Shown: positions 24,086 through 35,639 of the stretch, piece after piece | Layout of the letters: the number at the start of each line of letters is the position of its first letter | Position numbering within the stretch: the first letter of the stretch is position 1 | Source: Piliocolobus tephrosceles | Taxonomy: Eukaryota; Chordata; Mammalia; Primates; Cercopithecidae | DNA length: 64,000 bases | NCBI RefSeq assembly: GCF_002776525.5 | Contig: NC_045438.1 | Span: 146,422,095-146,486,094 of the forward strand | Reading direction: 5' to 3' | Made by a program: the position numbers and the translations under genes | Notes under the pieces: model-generated | The model's input: only the letters and a program-made list of their open reading frames with translations | What the model was told of the DNA's origin: nothing | The model's database searches: none

Positions 24086-24812
24086 GACATGTTTACTTCA
24101 GTTTCTTCAGTTGCTTTCATGAGGAAACTGGCCCTTACCACTCTCCTTCACAGGATGGGGGAGAACAGTGAGAGTCTAGAAAAACTACGTGCTTTGGGTA
24201 TTGAGCATGTCAATGAAAATGAGCAGTCTTGAATAACATAAGATATTCTTTAGGTTACATAAGACACAGATGTTATAATCCCTAATCAGACAACTGAACT
24301 ATGGACAGTTCAGTCCAAAATCTTATTTTATATATAAGAATCTGAAGTACACAGACATCAAGTCACTTTACCACATTTACTCAGTTGCAAAGCCAAAAAG
24401 AGATCTCAAATCTTGACTCCCGATGAAATTTTTCATTATGTCACTGGAATAAATTTTTAAACTATGCCTACAATTTTTACCCTGACCACGAATTCACTTC
24501 TTTCTCATGGCTGGAGGTTAATAAATTGCTTTCAGAATTGATCAAGGGTTCTGATATTGCAGAGTATGTGCTCACGGCTGGGCCAGGAGCAAGGCCTAGG
24601 AGAGATCAGGACGCTGGTTGTCGTGATAGAGTGTGGCCCCTGCAGGGAGAGGTGCCATGTGTAATGTACCATGGGCACACACACTAAGGAAAGGTGACTC
24701 TTCCATACTGGTTTCAACAAAAAACAGCTAAGAGATCAATGAGAAAAAATGTAAAAGAAAACTCTTACTCTTTAATAAAGAGAATGCCAAAAAAAAAAAA
24801 AAAAAAAAAAGG
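24086..24812. other. mostly unique sequence with a weak MIR trace
   Basis: Bases 24310-24425 resemble a reverse MIR (gaatctgaagtacacagaca, then atctcaaatcttgactccc), but the match is weak. An A run precedes the next Alu. Confidence 0.4.
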
Positions 24813-25120
24813 AGCAGTCGGGTGTGGTGGCTCACACCTGTAATCCCAGCACTTTGGGAGGTAGAGGCAGGTGGATCACGAGGTCAGGAATTCATGGTGA
24901 TCAACCATGGTTGGCCAACATGGTGAAACCCCATATCTACTAAAAATACAAAAATTAGCTGGGTGTGGTGGTGTGCGCCTGTAATCCCAGCTACTCGGGA
25001 GGCTGAGGCAGGAGACTTGCTTGAATGTGGGAGGTGGAGGTTGCAGTGAGCCGAGATTGTGCCACTGCACTCCAGCCTGGGCGACACAGCAAGATTCCAT
25101 CTCAAAAAAAAAAAAAAAAA
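24813..25120 (+). mobile_element. Alu with rearranged left-arm segment
   Basis: The usual gagtttgagaccagcctggcc step is replaced at 24890-24917 by a short palindromic stretch (attcatggtgatcaaccatgg). The rest is a normal AluS-like body with an A18 tail. Confidence 0.93.
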
Positions 25121-27319
25121 GAGCAACACCATTAGGAAAGAATTACCTCTGCTACATTAGAACAAGGCAAGGATGACGGAAGATACAGAAAGCTTTCCTT
25201 TAAGTTCCAGGCAGAACTAGATAGAACAGAAACTTGGAGTAGAGCTATTGCCAAAGCCCTGAGCTCAGGTTAAAGGAAACTGTCACTGTTCCATTTCTCC
25301 TTGGAGTTTCAAATTTGGTTTCCTAGGATGCCATTGTAAAAGAGTCCAGTAATGGGGAGAAAACAAATTCCCAGCTCCCACAACCTACAACAATTGAAAC
25401 TAGTTATTTAGGATTCCCAGAAAGGATATTAAAAAAAAAAAAAAAAAACCTCACTTGCTTATCCTTGCAGGTTAGGTTAATAACCTCAATTGACTACCAT
25501 GAATAAAAATAGTTAAGCAAGAAGGACACAAATAGGGATCTTGTATTTATTGTTTGTTGTTTACCAATTGCAATTTGGGGGCCTTGAGGCAATTGCAGTT
25601 GATGGAAGTTAAACAAGGAAGATTGTTGGTTTACAGCCTACTCTTGGCAATTTGGAAATAAATGATATAACCAATATTTACTCAGGCTACTAGTTGTATA
25701 TGCTTTCTTCTCCTCTCTATCGGATGACACAAAGTAGTGAGCACCACATAGAGTGTGCCCCAAAATTTACAAATTGCACATGTATCGTATCTCATCTAAG
25801 ACAACACCACAAGACAAAAGTATTCTTTCATCATTTGACAAATGATAAAGGGAGAATTCAGGGAGTTACAAAAATTTCCCAGTGCTCACTAGCTAATTGG
25901 AAGAGGCTGGATTGTAACATAGAGTTTCTGACACCAAGTGTCCTGAGCCACGTGCACTCACTTAAGTTAATATCTTATCTCTCATTCTCCTTTCCTTTGC
26001 TCATATATAAAGAGCTGCTCAGAGGTTTTTGAATATTGGTTTTTAGGAGAATTTGTAGATTTCAGCTCTCCATTTTCTTCCTATGCCCAAATTATTATCG
26101 ATAACATAGAGTTGGCATTACACGATCTTTTGGGTCTCTGGAGAGAAAAACCAATAAATAAATAAATAAGCAATTTATTTCCGACAAATCGGTTGGAAAT
26201 AAAACAAATATAGGCTTAGCATACATTTGGCAGGGTTGGGGAGGGGGTGGTGGGCAAGGAAAGTCTAATAGTCTTACCTATCTTGGTACTGGAGCTAAGA
26301 GCATCAAATCTCCAGTGGAAAAGTCAAACCTACTTTCCAATCAAATAATGAAGGCTTCCATGTTAATCCCTACACAAGAGATACAAAGAGAATGTATAGA
26401 GGGATCATTTTATGGATGTTATGGAAAGACAACACCTGTTCTTTGGACGCTAGTGCCTTTGGTTACACCCAGGTTTTAAGGGGATGAATATACATCCTTT
26501 TGGGAGATTAAAAAAAAATCAGAAAATTATAATATTCTTTTGCCTCCCAAGAAAAACAATCTTCAGATAATTGGGATTTGATGAGAGTGGGGAAGCTCTG
26601 CAAATCCTATGCCATTATGAGCATGCAATAATTAGCATTCAGACTGTTAAAGTAATGAAGTGATCCCTTTGCCGCATGATTCAGAGGCCTTGGTTCCCTA
26701 CTTTCAGATTAAAATGAAGACTGAAAGACTAAACTTCAACTATGTCTGAATGTCTGTGGGCTGTTTTCCCCACAACTAACAACCTTATTTAAACTCCCAA
26801 CTTTTAAACTGCTAAAACCATGGAAACATTAATAATGGCCCTCCTTCATTAAACCTCAACTTCCCCTCCTACTTGTACTTTTGACCAATTTACTGACTTC
26901 AAAGCAAGCAACAGCATCCTGTTCAGTTACTCAGTAGGACCTCTGTATCTTCACCCAACACCTTAAACCAAAAGAACACCAAAACCCACAAAAAAGTCAT
27001 GATCTCTACACTCCTCCTAGTCTATTGAAGGCAATTATGTAACCTCAAAGTTTTTGCTTTTATTTTTTATTTTTTCAGTTGCCATGGGAAAGACTGGGCA
27101 GCTCCATCTGCACAGGGTAATTACTGGCCTCCCAAAACACACTCACTCTCCACACACACACACACACAAAACCTGCAATGATATAAAGAAAAAGTAAACA
27201 TAATTTTAAACATTTTCAAAGATGCCAAAAAGGCGTTAAACAATGTATTGCTTTGCTACTGGTAGAAATAAACAAAACAGCCATTTACTGTCAGGAAAAC
27301 AGCATTTTCAGAGTTGAAG
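25121..27319. other. mostly unique AT-rich sequence
   Basis: It includes a MIR fragment, an A run at 25431-25448, an AAAT run near 26153-26168 and a short CA patch at 27152-27169. The 112-codon frame at 25694-26032 crosses the MIR copy and is not gene-like. Confidence 0.5.
25790..25965 (-). mobile_element. MIR fragment
   Basis: The order catttgacaaatgataaagg, cccagtgctcactagctaat and ggattgtaacatagagtttc, then ctgacaccaagtgtcct, follows the reverse complement of MIR. Confidence 0.65.
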
Positions 27320-27560
27320 TAGTAATAATAGCAATTAATATTTCCTTAAAATTTAGTATTTGTCAGGTACTGTGGACTAAGTATTTTACACAGATCATCT
27401 TATATAATCTCCATAAATGTAAATCTACAATTCCCATTTTTACAGAAAATAAATGAGGTTAAGAGAGGCTGAGTCACTTGCACAGGGCTGATTAGTAGTG
27501 GAGCCAGGATTCAAACCCAGAGCCCACAGTCTTGGTGCCCTCACTGTGCCCCATGGTGCC
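27320..27560 (-). mobile_element. MIR
   Basis: Long reverse match: ggtactgtggactaagtat, atttttacagaaaataaatg, cttgcacagggctgattag and ggattcaaacccagagccc. It is better preserved than most MIRs in the window. Confidence 0.82.
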
Positions 27561-27698
27561 TGCCTGCCCACAGCCTATGTTATCATCACAGCTCGCTTCT
27601 GGTCTGGTCTAATGACCTGTTGAAGGAACTCAAATGATCACTCATCTCATCTACTGAAACTAAGAATAATTCAAAATATTTTGGGGTGTCAAAATGCC

Positions 27699-27936
27699 TA
27701 TGACCAGCCTGAGCTGAGAATATGCCTCTACAAAAAAAATAGATTTAAAAAATTAGCCAGGCACAGTACTGCATGCCTGTAGTCCCAGCTACTCAAGAAA
27801 CTGAGGTGGGAGGATCACTTGAGCAGCTGGGAGATCAAGGCTGCAGTGAGCCATGATTGCACTGCTGTACTCCAGCATTCCAACGTGGGCGACAGAAAGA
27901 GACCCTGTCTCAAAAAAAAAAAAAAAAGAAAAAAAA
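27699..27936 (+). mobile_element. AluJ-like, 5'-truncated
   Basis: It starts within the left arm at gaccagcctgagctgag. The right arm carries a 10-bp repeat (tccagcattccaacg) before gggcgacag. The tail is an impure A run. Confidence 0.9.
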
Positions 27937-27939
27937 TGC

Positions 27940-29754
27940 ATTTGACCACAGGCTGCACCAGTAACAATGATCTTATTTCATTATCTACAGTACAATATAA
28001 GTATGCATATATAACATTCAAATACTATGGCCTTTTCCATTTTCTTAATCAGTTTCAATTTCTCAGTGTTAACTCCTTAATTTAACACTTTTCAATAAAA
28101 ATGCTATTTGCTAATGTGTATTGTAACATTAATTTTGAGTTTTAGGAGATTTGTGAGTGTGGGATAAGGAGAAGAGCTATTCAACTCTCATCTATTTTAT
28201 TGTATTATTCCCAAGGGAAGAAATATTTTTACTTTGGCTTCTTCATGAATTTAGGTAATTACTGAGATTCTTGCCATCTTTATATGCTGGATTTGATTCC
28301 CTGTGATGGAAAGTATATACAATTCCCAAAGCAATCTATGTTAACAGTATAGAGTTTGAATATTAAAAGAGATTAGGTGGTATCAGAAGCACAGCCTTGG
28401 ACCAGGCCACCAACATGAATGGGTAGATCATTTAACAAGCCAACACATGCTAATAGAATCTTCTAAGGGGCTGGACACCTATCACAAGGTCCCCCTACCC
28501 ACCTTGACTCTGTTTATCAAGGGAGGAATCCCGACACCATGGAGCCCCCAGGCCTCCCTTCCTCTATCAGCACAGCATGCCGGCAGTCACCAGCTGCCTG
28601 CGAGTTTGGTAAGACTCTGGCTCCAATCCCTTGGCCTCATCTGACCCGTCTTTCTGCCGTATCACTCATCTCCTGGAAAGGAAAATGTTTCCAAGTTTCT
28701 TCCACATCAGCAGTAGGAAAGGAATTTGCAGTCTTTGAGTATTAAGTGACCTGGGTAGAAAAAAGTCTTAGAAGGGAGGTGAGACTGAGGGGTGGGGAAG
28801 TACAATGAGATACTTTCACTTTGCCAAATTCCCATCCCTTTTTGTCCGTAGGCAATGCCAGAAGAGAAAGCCAAAAGGAGATAGGAGGGTAAGTGGAAAC
28901 AGCTCCTCCTCTTCCCTTGCACTTCCTGGCTGGTTATCTGCAAACATCTCTCTACCACCCTTCCCCACGCAGGGAGCCTAGGGAGATACACACACTTGCC
29001 TAACTGCTGGAGCCTCACCATCCACATTAGCTACCTCTCTAAGTCCTTGAGAAGCAGGGCAGGCACGGTGGCCAGGGTGGGGACAGGGTGGATCCACAGA
29101 AGCCCACCTTATGACCTTTCCATTAACAACCAGAGCTCTTGGTGCTGCCTCCCAGAGATAAGTAGGGGAGGTGTCTAGACAAAGAAGAAAATAAAAATGT
29201 TTTCTTCCTTCCTTTCCCTCAGTCATACTTTAAACCTTCCTCTGGGCACTGAAGTAAAAAGAAGCAAGGAGGTGCACCTGGCCAGAGAGCAATCTCCAGG
29301 AGGCTGGATAAGCCATCCTGTGTGTGGGAATAAAGGCAGACCAGAACAGAAAGCAGTGAGGTTGTGATTCCAAAATCCCAGCTCCCAGACCTGTGGCCAG
29401 AGCAGGGTCAAATGTGAACTTGCCAGTGGCTCTCTTAATACATGAGGCAAAAAGTTAACGTCTGATGGACTGGAGCCCATGCCAAACTCCAGCTCAGTTG
29501 CCGCCCCACAGGGGACTAGTTCAAAGAAATGAGATCTAGTGGTAGTGAACAAGCCAAGTAAGTTGCAGGGAGGCCCCAGCTCACAGGTCTGACTTTGGAG
29601 CCCCTCCTCTGGGCTTCCCTAATACTCTATGCACAGCTCCTCCCCGGGTACTCATAGCCACCATTCATCCTTTATTGATCTGTCCTGTCTATGAAGCAAA
29701 GTGGAGGGCTGCCCTTTTCTGGACTTTACGTGCTTGGTACTGAATACACTAGGT
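27940..29754. other. unique sequence, GC-richer from 28440
   Basis: No interspersed repeat is recognised over 1.8 kb. Bases 28440-29680 are richer in G+C than the flanks and hold several short frames on both strands (up to 109 codons at 29223-29552 minus). None has motif support. The region could be regulatory. Confidence 0.5.
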
Positions 29755-30047
29755 CTGCACTGTCTAATACAGTGGTCACTAGACACATGTGGCTCTTGAG
29801 CCCTTGAAATGAGATCAGTCCAAACTGAGATGTACCTCAAGTTTAAAAAGCACAGTGGATTTCACAGACTTACTATGAAAAATACAGTTAAATACCTCAT
29901 TAATTTTTATATTAATTAAATATTGAAATAACATTTTGGATATATTAGGTTAAAGTGTTATTAAAATTAATTTCACCTAATTCTCTTCATTTTTTTTTAG
30001 CATGGCTACACATGTGTCTTATGTTATATGTCTATTACACAGTATTG
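29755..30047. mobile_element. hAT-type non-autonomous DNA transposon, subfamily uncertain
   Basis: One end reads cactgtctaatacagtggtc and the other tctattacacagtattg, which are near-complementary termini. The interior tcactagacacatgtggctc and atcctcattaatttttatatt-like steps match a common mammalian hAT repeat that I cannot name with confidence. Confidence 0.65.
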
Positions 30048-30060
30048 TTCTGGGTATTCC

Positions 30061-30192
30061 ACGAGGGAAGGACGGAGGGAGGGAGGGAGGGGGGCGGGCA
30101 GGCGGGCAGGCAGGCAGGCAAGAGAGAGAAAGAAAAGAGTGGGGAGAGGGATGGAGGAAGGAACAACAAGAGAAAGAGAAAGAGAAAGTTGA
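30061..30192 (+). repeat. G-rich polypurine tract, G-quadruplex potential
   Basis: GGAGGGAGGGAGGGAGGGG is followed by CGGGCAGG units and then a GA-rich run to 30188. Several overlapping sets of four G-triplets with one-base loops are present. Confidence 0.85.
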
Positions 30193-30905
<713 letters not shown>

Positions 30906-30970
30906 ACAAAGAACACCAATCTTTCTCAAACTCTTTCAAAAAACTGAAGAAGATAAAACACTTTTCTGTC

Positions 30971-31261
30971 TTTTTTTTTTTTTTTTTGAGACAGGGTCTT
31001 ACTCTGTTGCCCAGGCTGGAGTACAGTGGCGCAATCTCTGCTCACTGTAGCTTCCGCCTCCTGGGTTCAAGTGATTCTCCTGCCTCAGTAGCTGGGACTA
31101 CCGGTGCATACCACCATGCCTGGCTAATTTTTGTATTTTTAGTAGAGATGGGGTTTCACCATGTTGGTCAGGCTGGTCTTGAATTCCTGATCTCAGGTGA
31201 TCAACCCACCTTGGCCTCCCAAAGTCCTGGGATTACAGGCGTGAGCCACCACACCCAGCTG
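30971..31261 (-). mobile_element. Alu inserted in the L1, reverse orientation
   Basis: A poly-T start and head at cacacccagctgg. The L1 resumes at gtaagacactttttaattc. Similar bases lie upstream (taaaacacttttctgtc), a decayed target duplication. A small deletion removes the cctcccgag step. Confidence 0.93.
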
Positions 31262-32805
31262 GTAAGACACTTTTTAATTCATTCTATGAGGCCCGTATTA
31301 CCCTGATACCAAAGCCAGAAAAAGAAAGAAAACTACAGACCAATATACTTTATAAACACTGATGTAAAAATTCTCAACAAAATACTAGCCATCTGAATTC
31401 AGCAAAATATTAAAAGAATTATACACCACAAACAAATGAGATTTAGTCCTGAAATGCAAGGATGGTTTAACATAGAAAAATTGATATAATATATAATGTT
31501 AACAGAATGAAAGACTAAAACCACATGATCATCTCAATGTGGTTGATTCAGAGAAAGCACTGGCAAAATTCAATACCCTTTCATGTTGAAGATACTCAAC
31601 ATACTAGAAAGAAATCTACCTCAATATAATAAAATCCATATATGAAAAAAGCCATAGCCAACAACATAATGGTGAAAGACTAAAAGGATTTACTCTAAGA
31701 TCAGAAATAAGGTAAGGATGCCTGCTTTCACCACTTCTATTCAACATGGTACAAGAAGCTCTAGCCAGAGCAACTAGGCAAGAAAATGAAATAAAGGCCA
31801 TCAAAATTGGAAAGGAAAAGTAAAACTATTTCTGTTTGCAAATGATATTATCTTATATGCAAAGACTCCAAAAGATGCCCCCATCCTGCACTCAAAAAAT
31901 TGTTAGAGCTAATAAATTCAATAAAGTAGCAGGATACAAAGCCAACATAAAAAAATAAGTTGCATTTTTGTATACTAACAGTGAACAATCTGAAAAGAAA
32001 ATTACAAAAATGGTTCCATTTACAATGGCATCAAGAACAATGAAATACTTAGGAATTAAGGAGTTAAGAGACTTATACAATAAAAACTATAAAACCTTTC
32101 TGAAAGAAATTTAAAAAGACATAAATACATAAAAATATACACCATGTTCACGAATTAGAAAACTTCATACTGATAAGATGTAAATACCACCCAAAGCAAT
32201 CTGTAGATTCAATGCAATCTCTATCAAAATCCCAATGACGATTTTTGCAGAAATAGAAAAATTCATCATAAAATCCATAGGGACTCTCAAAGGATCCTAA
32301 ATAGCCAAAAACAATCTTGAAATGAACAAGGCTGAAGGATTCACACTTCCTGACTTCAAAACTTACGACAAAGCTACAGTAATCAAAACATGGTGATACT
32401 AGCATAAAGACAGAGAGATGCACCAGCAGAATAGAAAACCCAGAAATAAACCCCCACATATAGTCAAATGACTTTTGACAAGGATGCCGAGACCACTCAA
32501 TGGGAATGGGCAATGTTTTCAATACATGGTGCCAGGAAAACAAAATGTCCACATGCGAAAGAATAAAGTTGTACTTTGCATAACACCATATACAAACATT
32601 AACTCAAAATGGAACAAAGACCTAAGCATAAGACCTAAATCTATAAATCTTTTAGAAGAAAATGGGACAAAAGCTTCATGTCATTGGATATGGCAGTTAT
32701 TTCTTGGATATGATACCAAAGGCATAAGCAACAAAAGGAAAATAATACATAAATTAGACTTCATTTAATATTTTTAAACGTTGTGCATCAAAAGACAATA
32801 CAGTA

Positions 32806-33103
32806 GGCCGGGCGTGGTGGCTCAAGCCTGTAATTGTAGCACTTTGGGAGGCCGAGACGGGCAGATCACGAGGTCAGGTGATCGAGACCATCCTGGCTAA
32901 TACGGTGAAACCCCGTCTCTACTAAAAAAAACAAAAAACTAGCCGGGCGTGGCGGTGGGCGCCTGTAGTCCTAGCTACTCGGGAGGCTGAGGCAGGTGAA
33001 TGGTGTAAATCCGGGAGGCGGAGCTTGCAGTGAGCTGAGATCCGGCCACTGCACTCCAGCCTGGGCGACAGAGCGAGACTCCGTCTCAAAAAACTAAAAA
33101 AAC
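32806..33103 (+). mobile_element. AluY, Old World monkey-type variant
   Basis: This is the least diverged Alu in the window. It has gccgagacgggcagatcacg, gccgggcgtggcggtgggcg and the diagnostic gatccggccactgcactcc. The target duplication aaaagacaatacagta (16 bp) is perfect at 32790-32805 and 33104-33119. The insertion interrupts the L1 ORF2 remnant. Confidence 0.97.
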
Positions 33104-34035
33104 AAAAGACAATACAGTAAAACGGCCACCCACAGAATGGGAGAAAATATTTGCAAATCATATTTCTGATGAGGGATTCATATTCAGAATATACAAATAA
33201 CACCTAAAAATTCAACAACACAACAAACAACCTGACTAAGAAACAGGCAAGGGAATTGAATAGATATTTCTCCAAAGAAGATAAACAAATGGCCTATTAT
33301 AAGCACATGAAGATATGCTCAACATCACTAATCACTAAGGAAATGCAATCAGAACTTTGAGATACCATCTCACGCCCATTTGAATGACTACTATCAAAAA
33401 ATCAGGAAATAAATGTTGGTGAAAATGTGGAAGAACTGGAGCCCTTGTGCACTGTTGGTTGGAATGTAAAATGGTACAGCCATTGTAGAAAACGGTATGC
33501 TAGTTCCTCAAAAAATTAGAAATACAATTACCATATAATCCAGTAGTTCCACTCCTGAGTATGTACCCAAAAGAAATGAAGCAGGGTCTTGAAGGGATAT
33601 GAGTACACCCATGTTCATAGCAGCATTATTCACAAATACTAAATGTGGAAGCCACACAAGTGTCTGTCGATGGATAAATGGATAAGCAAAAATGTGGTAT
33701 ATATTAATACATACAATTGAATATTATTCAGCCTTAAAAAGGAATGCAATTCTGATACATGCTACAACAGGGACGATCCTTGAAGGCTAATTATGCTAAG
33801 TGAAATAAGCCAGTCACAAAAGAACAAATACTATATGATTCTACTTATATGAGATACCGAAAGTAGTCAAATTCATAGAGACAGAAAGTAGAATGGTGGT
33901 TTCCGCGGGCTGTGGTGGGAGGAGGGCAGGGGGAGTCAGAGTTTAATGGGTATAGAGTTTCAGTCTGGAAAGATCAAAAGTTGAAGAGATGGAGTATGGT
34001 GATGGTTGCACAAAATGTGAAAGTACGTAATGTCA

Positions 34036-34314
34036 GCCAGGCGTGGTGGCTCACGCCTGTAATCCCAGCACTTTGAGAGGCCAAGGCGGGCACATCATGA
34101 GGTCAGGAGATCAAGACCATCCTGGCTAACACGGTGAAACTCCGTCTCTACTAAAAATACAAAAAAGTACCCAGGCATAGTGGTGGATGCCTGTAGTCCC
34201 AGCTACTCAGGAGGCTGAGGCAGCAGAATGGGTGAACCCAGGAGGCGCAGCTGGCAGCAAGCCTGGGTGACAGAGCGAGACTCCAGTCTCAAAAAATAAT
34301 AAATAAATAAATAA
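34036..34314 (+). mobile_element. Alu in the L1 3' UTR with internal deletion
   Basis: The right arm lacks about 24 bases between ggcagcaa and gcctgggtgacag, where the gccgagatcgc... step belongs. The tail is an AAAT repeat. The duplication gaaagtacgtaatgtca / gaaagtacataatgtca flanks it at 34019-34035 and 34315-34331, differing by one CpG transition. Confidence 0.95.
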
Positions 34315-34400
34315 GAAAGTACATAATGTCACAGAACCATACATGTACAAACAGTTAAGATGGTAAGTTCTGTGGCAGGTATATTTTACCACAATTTTCA

Positions 34401-34540
34401 AAAAAGAAGAGAAAGACAAGGAGGAGGGGGAGAGGGAGGAGGAAATGGAAGATGGGGAGAAAAGGAGCAGAAGGAGAGGAGAGGAGGAAAAAGGAGGAGA
34501 AAATCTGAGAAGAGTGAGAGGAAGGGGAAGGAGGTGAGGA
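34401..34540 (+). repeat. GA-rich polypurine tract
   Basis: An almost pure purine run follows the L1 3' end and probably grew from its A tail. Frames through it encode only low-complexity peptides. Confidence 0.88.
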
Positions 34541-34974
34541 GCCAGGGGATTAGAATGGCCTTGGGGTCATCAGAATGGGAATTCACACATGTACTTCTAT
34601 GATTGCCTGGAAATGTTGACAGAGCAGGGCCACTGCTCACTAAATGTCTCTATTACAACATTTTATCTTCCAATACTTGTACAACCTTTTCATTTTGCCA
34701 CTTGAATTTGCAGGGAGATTCAAAAAATAGACCAAGGGTGAGTACACAAATGAAAAAAAGACAAAGAGAATGTATGTGTGCATGCTCTATTTTTTGTAAA
34801 AATTATAATTTCTTTCCATCCACCATCCATATACTTAGCCCCAACCTGTCCTTACCTTGGCTAAAGTCAGGAACAACATCAAAATTAGTAATACTAAGAG
34901 CAAGCATATGCTTTCAGATGCTATAAATGTTATTTCTAAATTGATCTGACAGGATAATAGTAACAATAGATATT
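34541..34974. other. unique sequence
   Basis: Nothing is recognised in this interval. Confidence 0.5.
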
Positions 34975-35130
34975 ATGTGGCAGGTATCTTGCAACCTACT
35001 TTAAAAATTACAATATTTTTTACAGTAGTTTTGTATTAATGCCATTTCACAGATGAGACAACAGAGGCTAATAATTTTATCCAAGGACATAAATAGATGA
35101 GATTTGAACCCCAGGTCTGGTAGACTGCTG
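34975..35130 (-). mobile_element. MIR fragment
   Basis: Reverse MIR: tattatgtggcaggtatctt, ccatttcacagatgagacaa and gatttgaaccccaggtctgg. Confidence 0.75.
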
Positions 35131-35302
35131 GTAGTAAGGGCATATTTTGTAAATCAAGGCCATCTAAACAGCAGTAATATTGACAAATGAGAAGAAACAG
35201 AAGCATCAGTGGAGGTAAGAACAACAGAAACTCACTAGCTAACCTGACTGCCAAGACATGATAACTGCACTGCACATAATGTCTGAAACCTAATATGGGT
35301 TT

Positions 35303-35627
35303 GTTGTTTTTTGTTTGTTTGTTTGTTTGTTTGTTTGTTTGTTTGTTTGAGACAGAGTCCCACTCTGTAGCCCAGGCTGGAGTGCAGTGGCACCATCTCA
35401 GCTCACTGCAACCTCCGCCTCCTAGGTTCAAGCAATTCTCCTGCCTTAGCCTTCCAAGTAACTGGATTACAGGCACACACCACCATCTCCAGCTAATTTT
35501 TGTATTTGCAGTAGAGATGGGGTTTCACCATGTTGGCCAGGCTGGTCTTGAACTCCTGACCTCGTGATCCACCCGCCTCGGCCTCCCAAAGTGCTGGGAT
35601 TACAGGCGTGAGCAACCGTGCCCAGCC
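35303..35627 (-). mobile_element. Alu, full length, with (GTTT)n tail
   Basis: The tail is a GTTT repeat of about ten units, followed by gagacagagtcccactctg. The 8-bp duplication aacctaat is found at 35287-35294 and 35628-35635. Confidence 0.95.
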
Positions 35628-35639
35628 AACCTAATGTTT

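Noticed and set aside
32148..32552. 134-codon minus frame
   Set aside because: It lies antisense to an L1 ORF2 remnant.
35036..35476. 146-codon minus frame
   Set aside because: It is largely Alu plus GTTT tail and MIR sequence.
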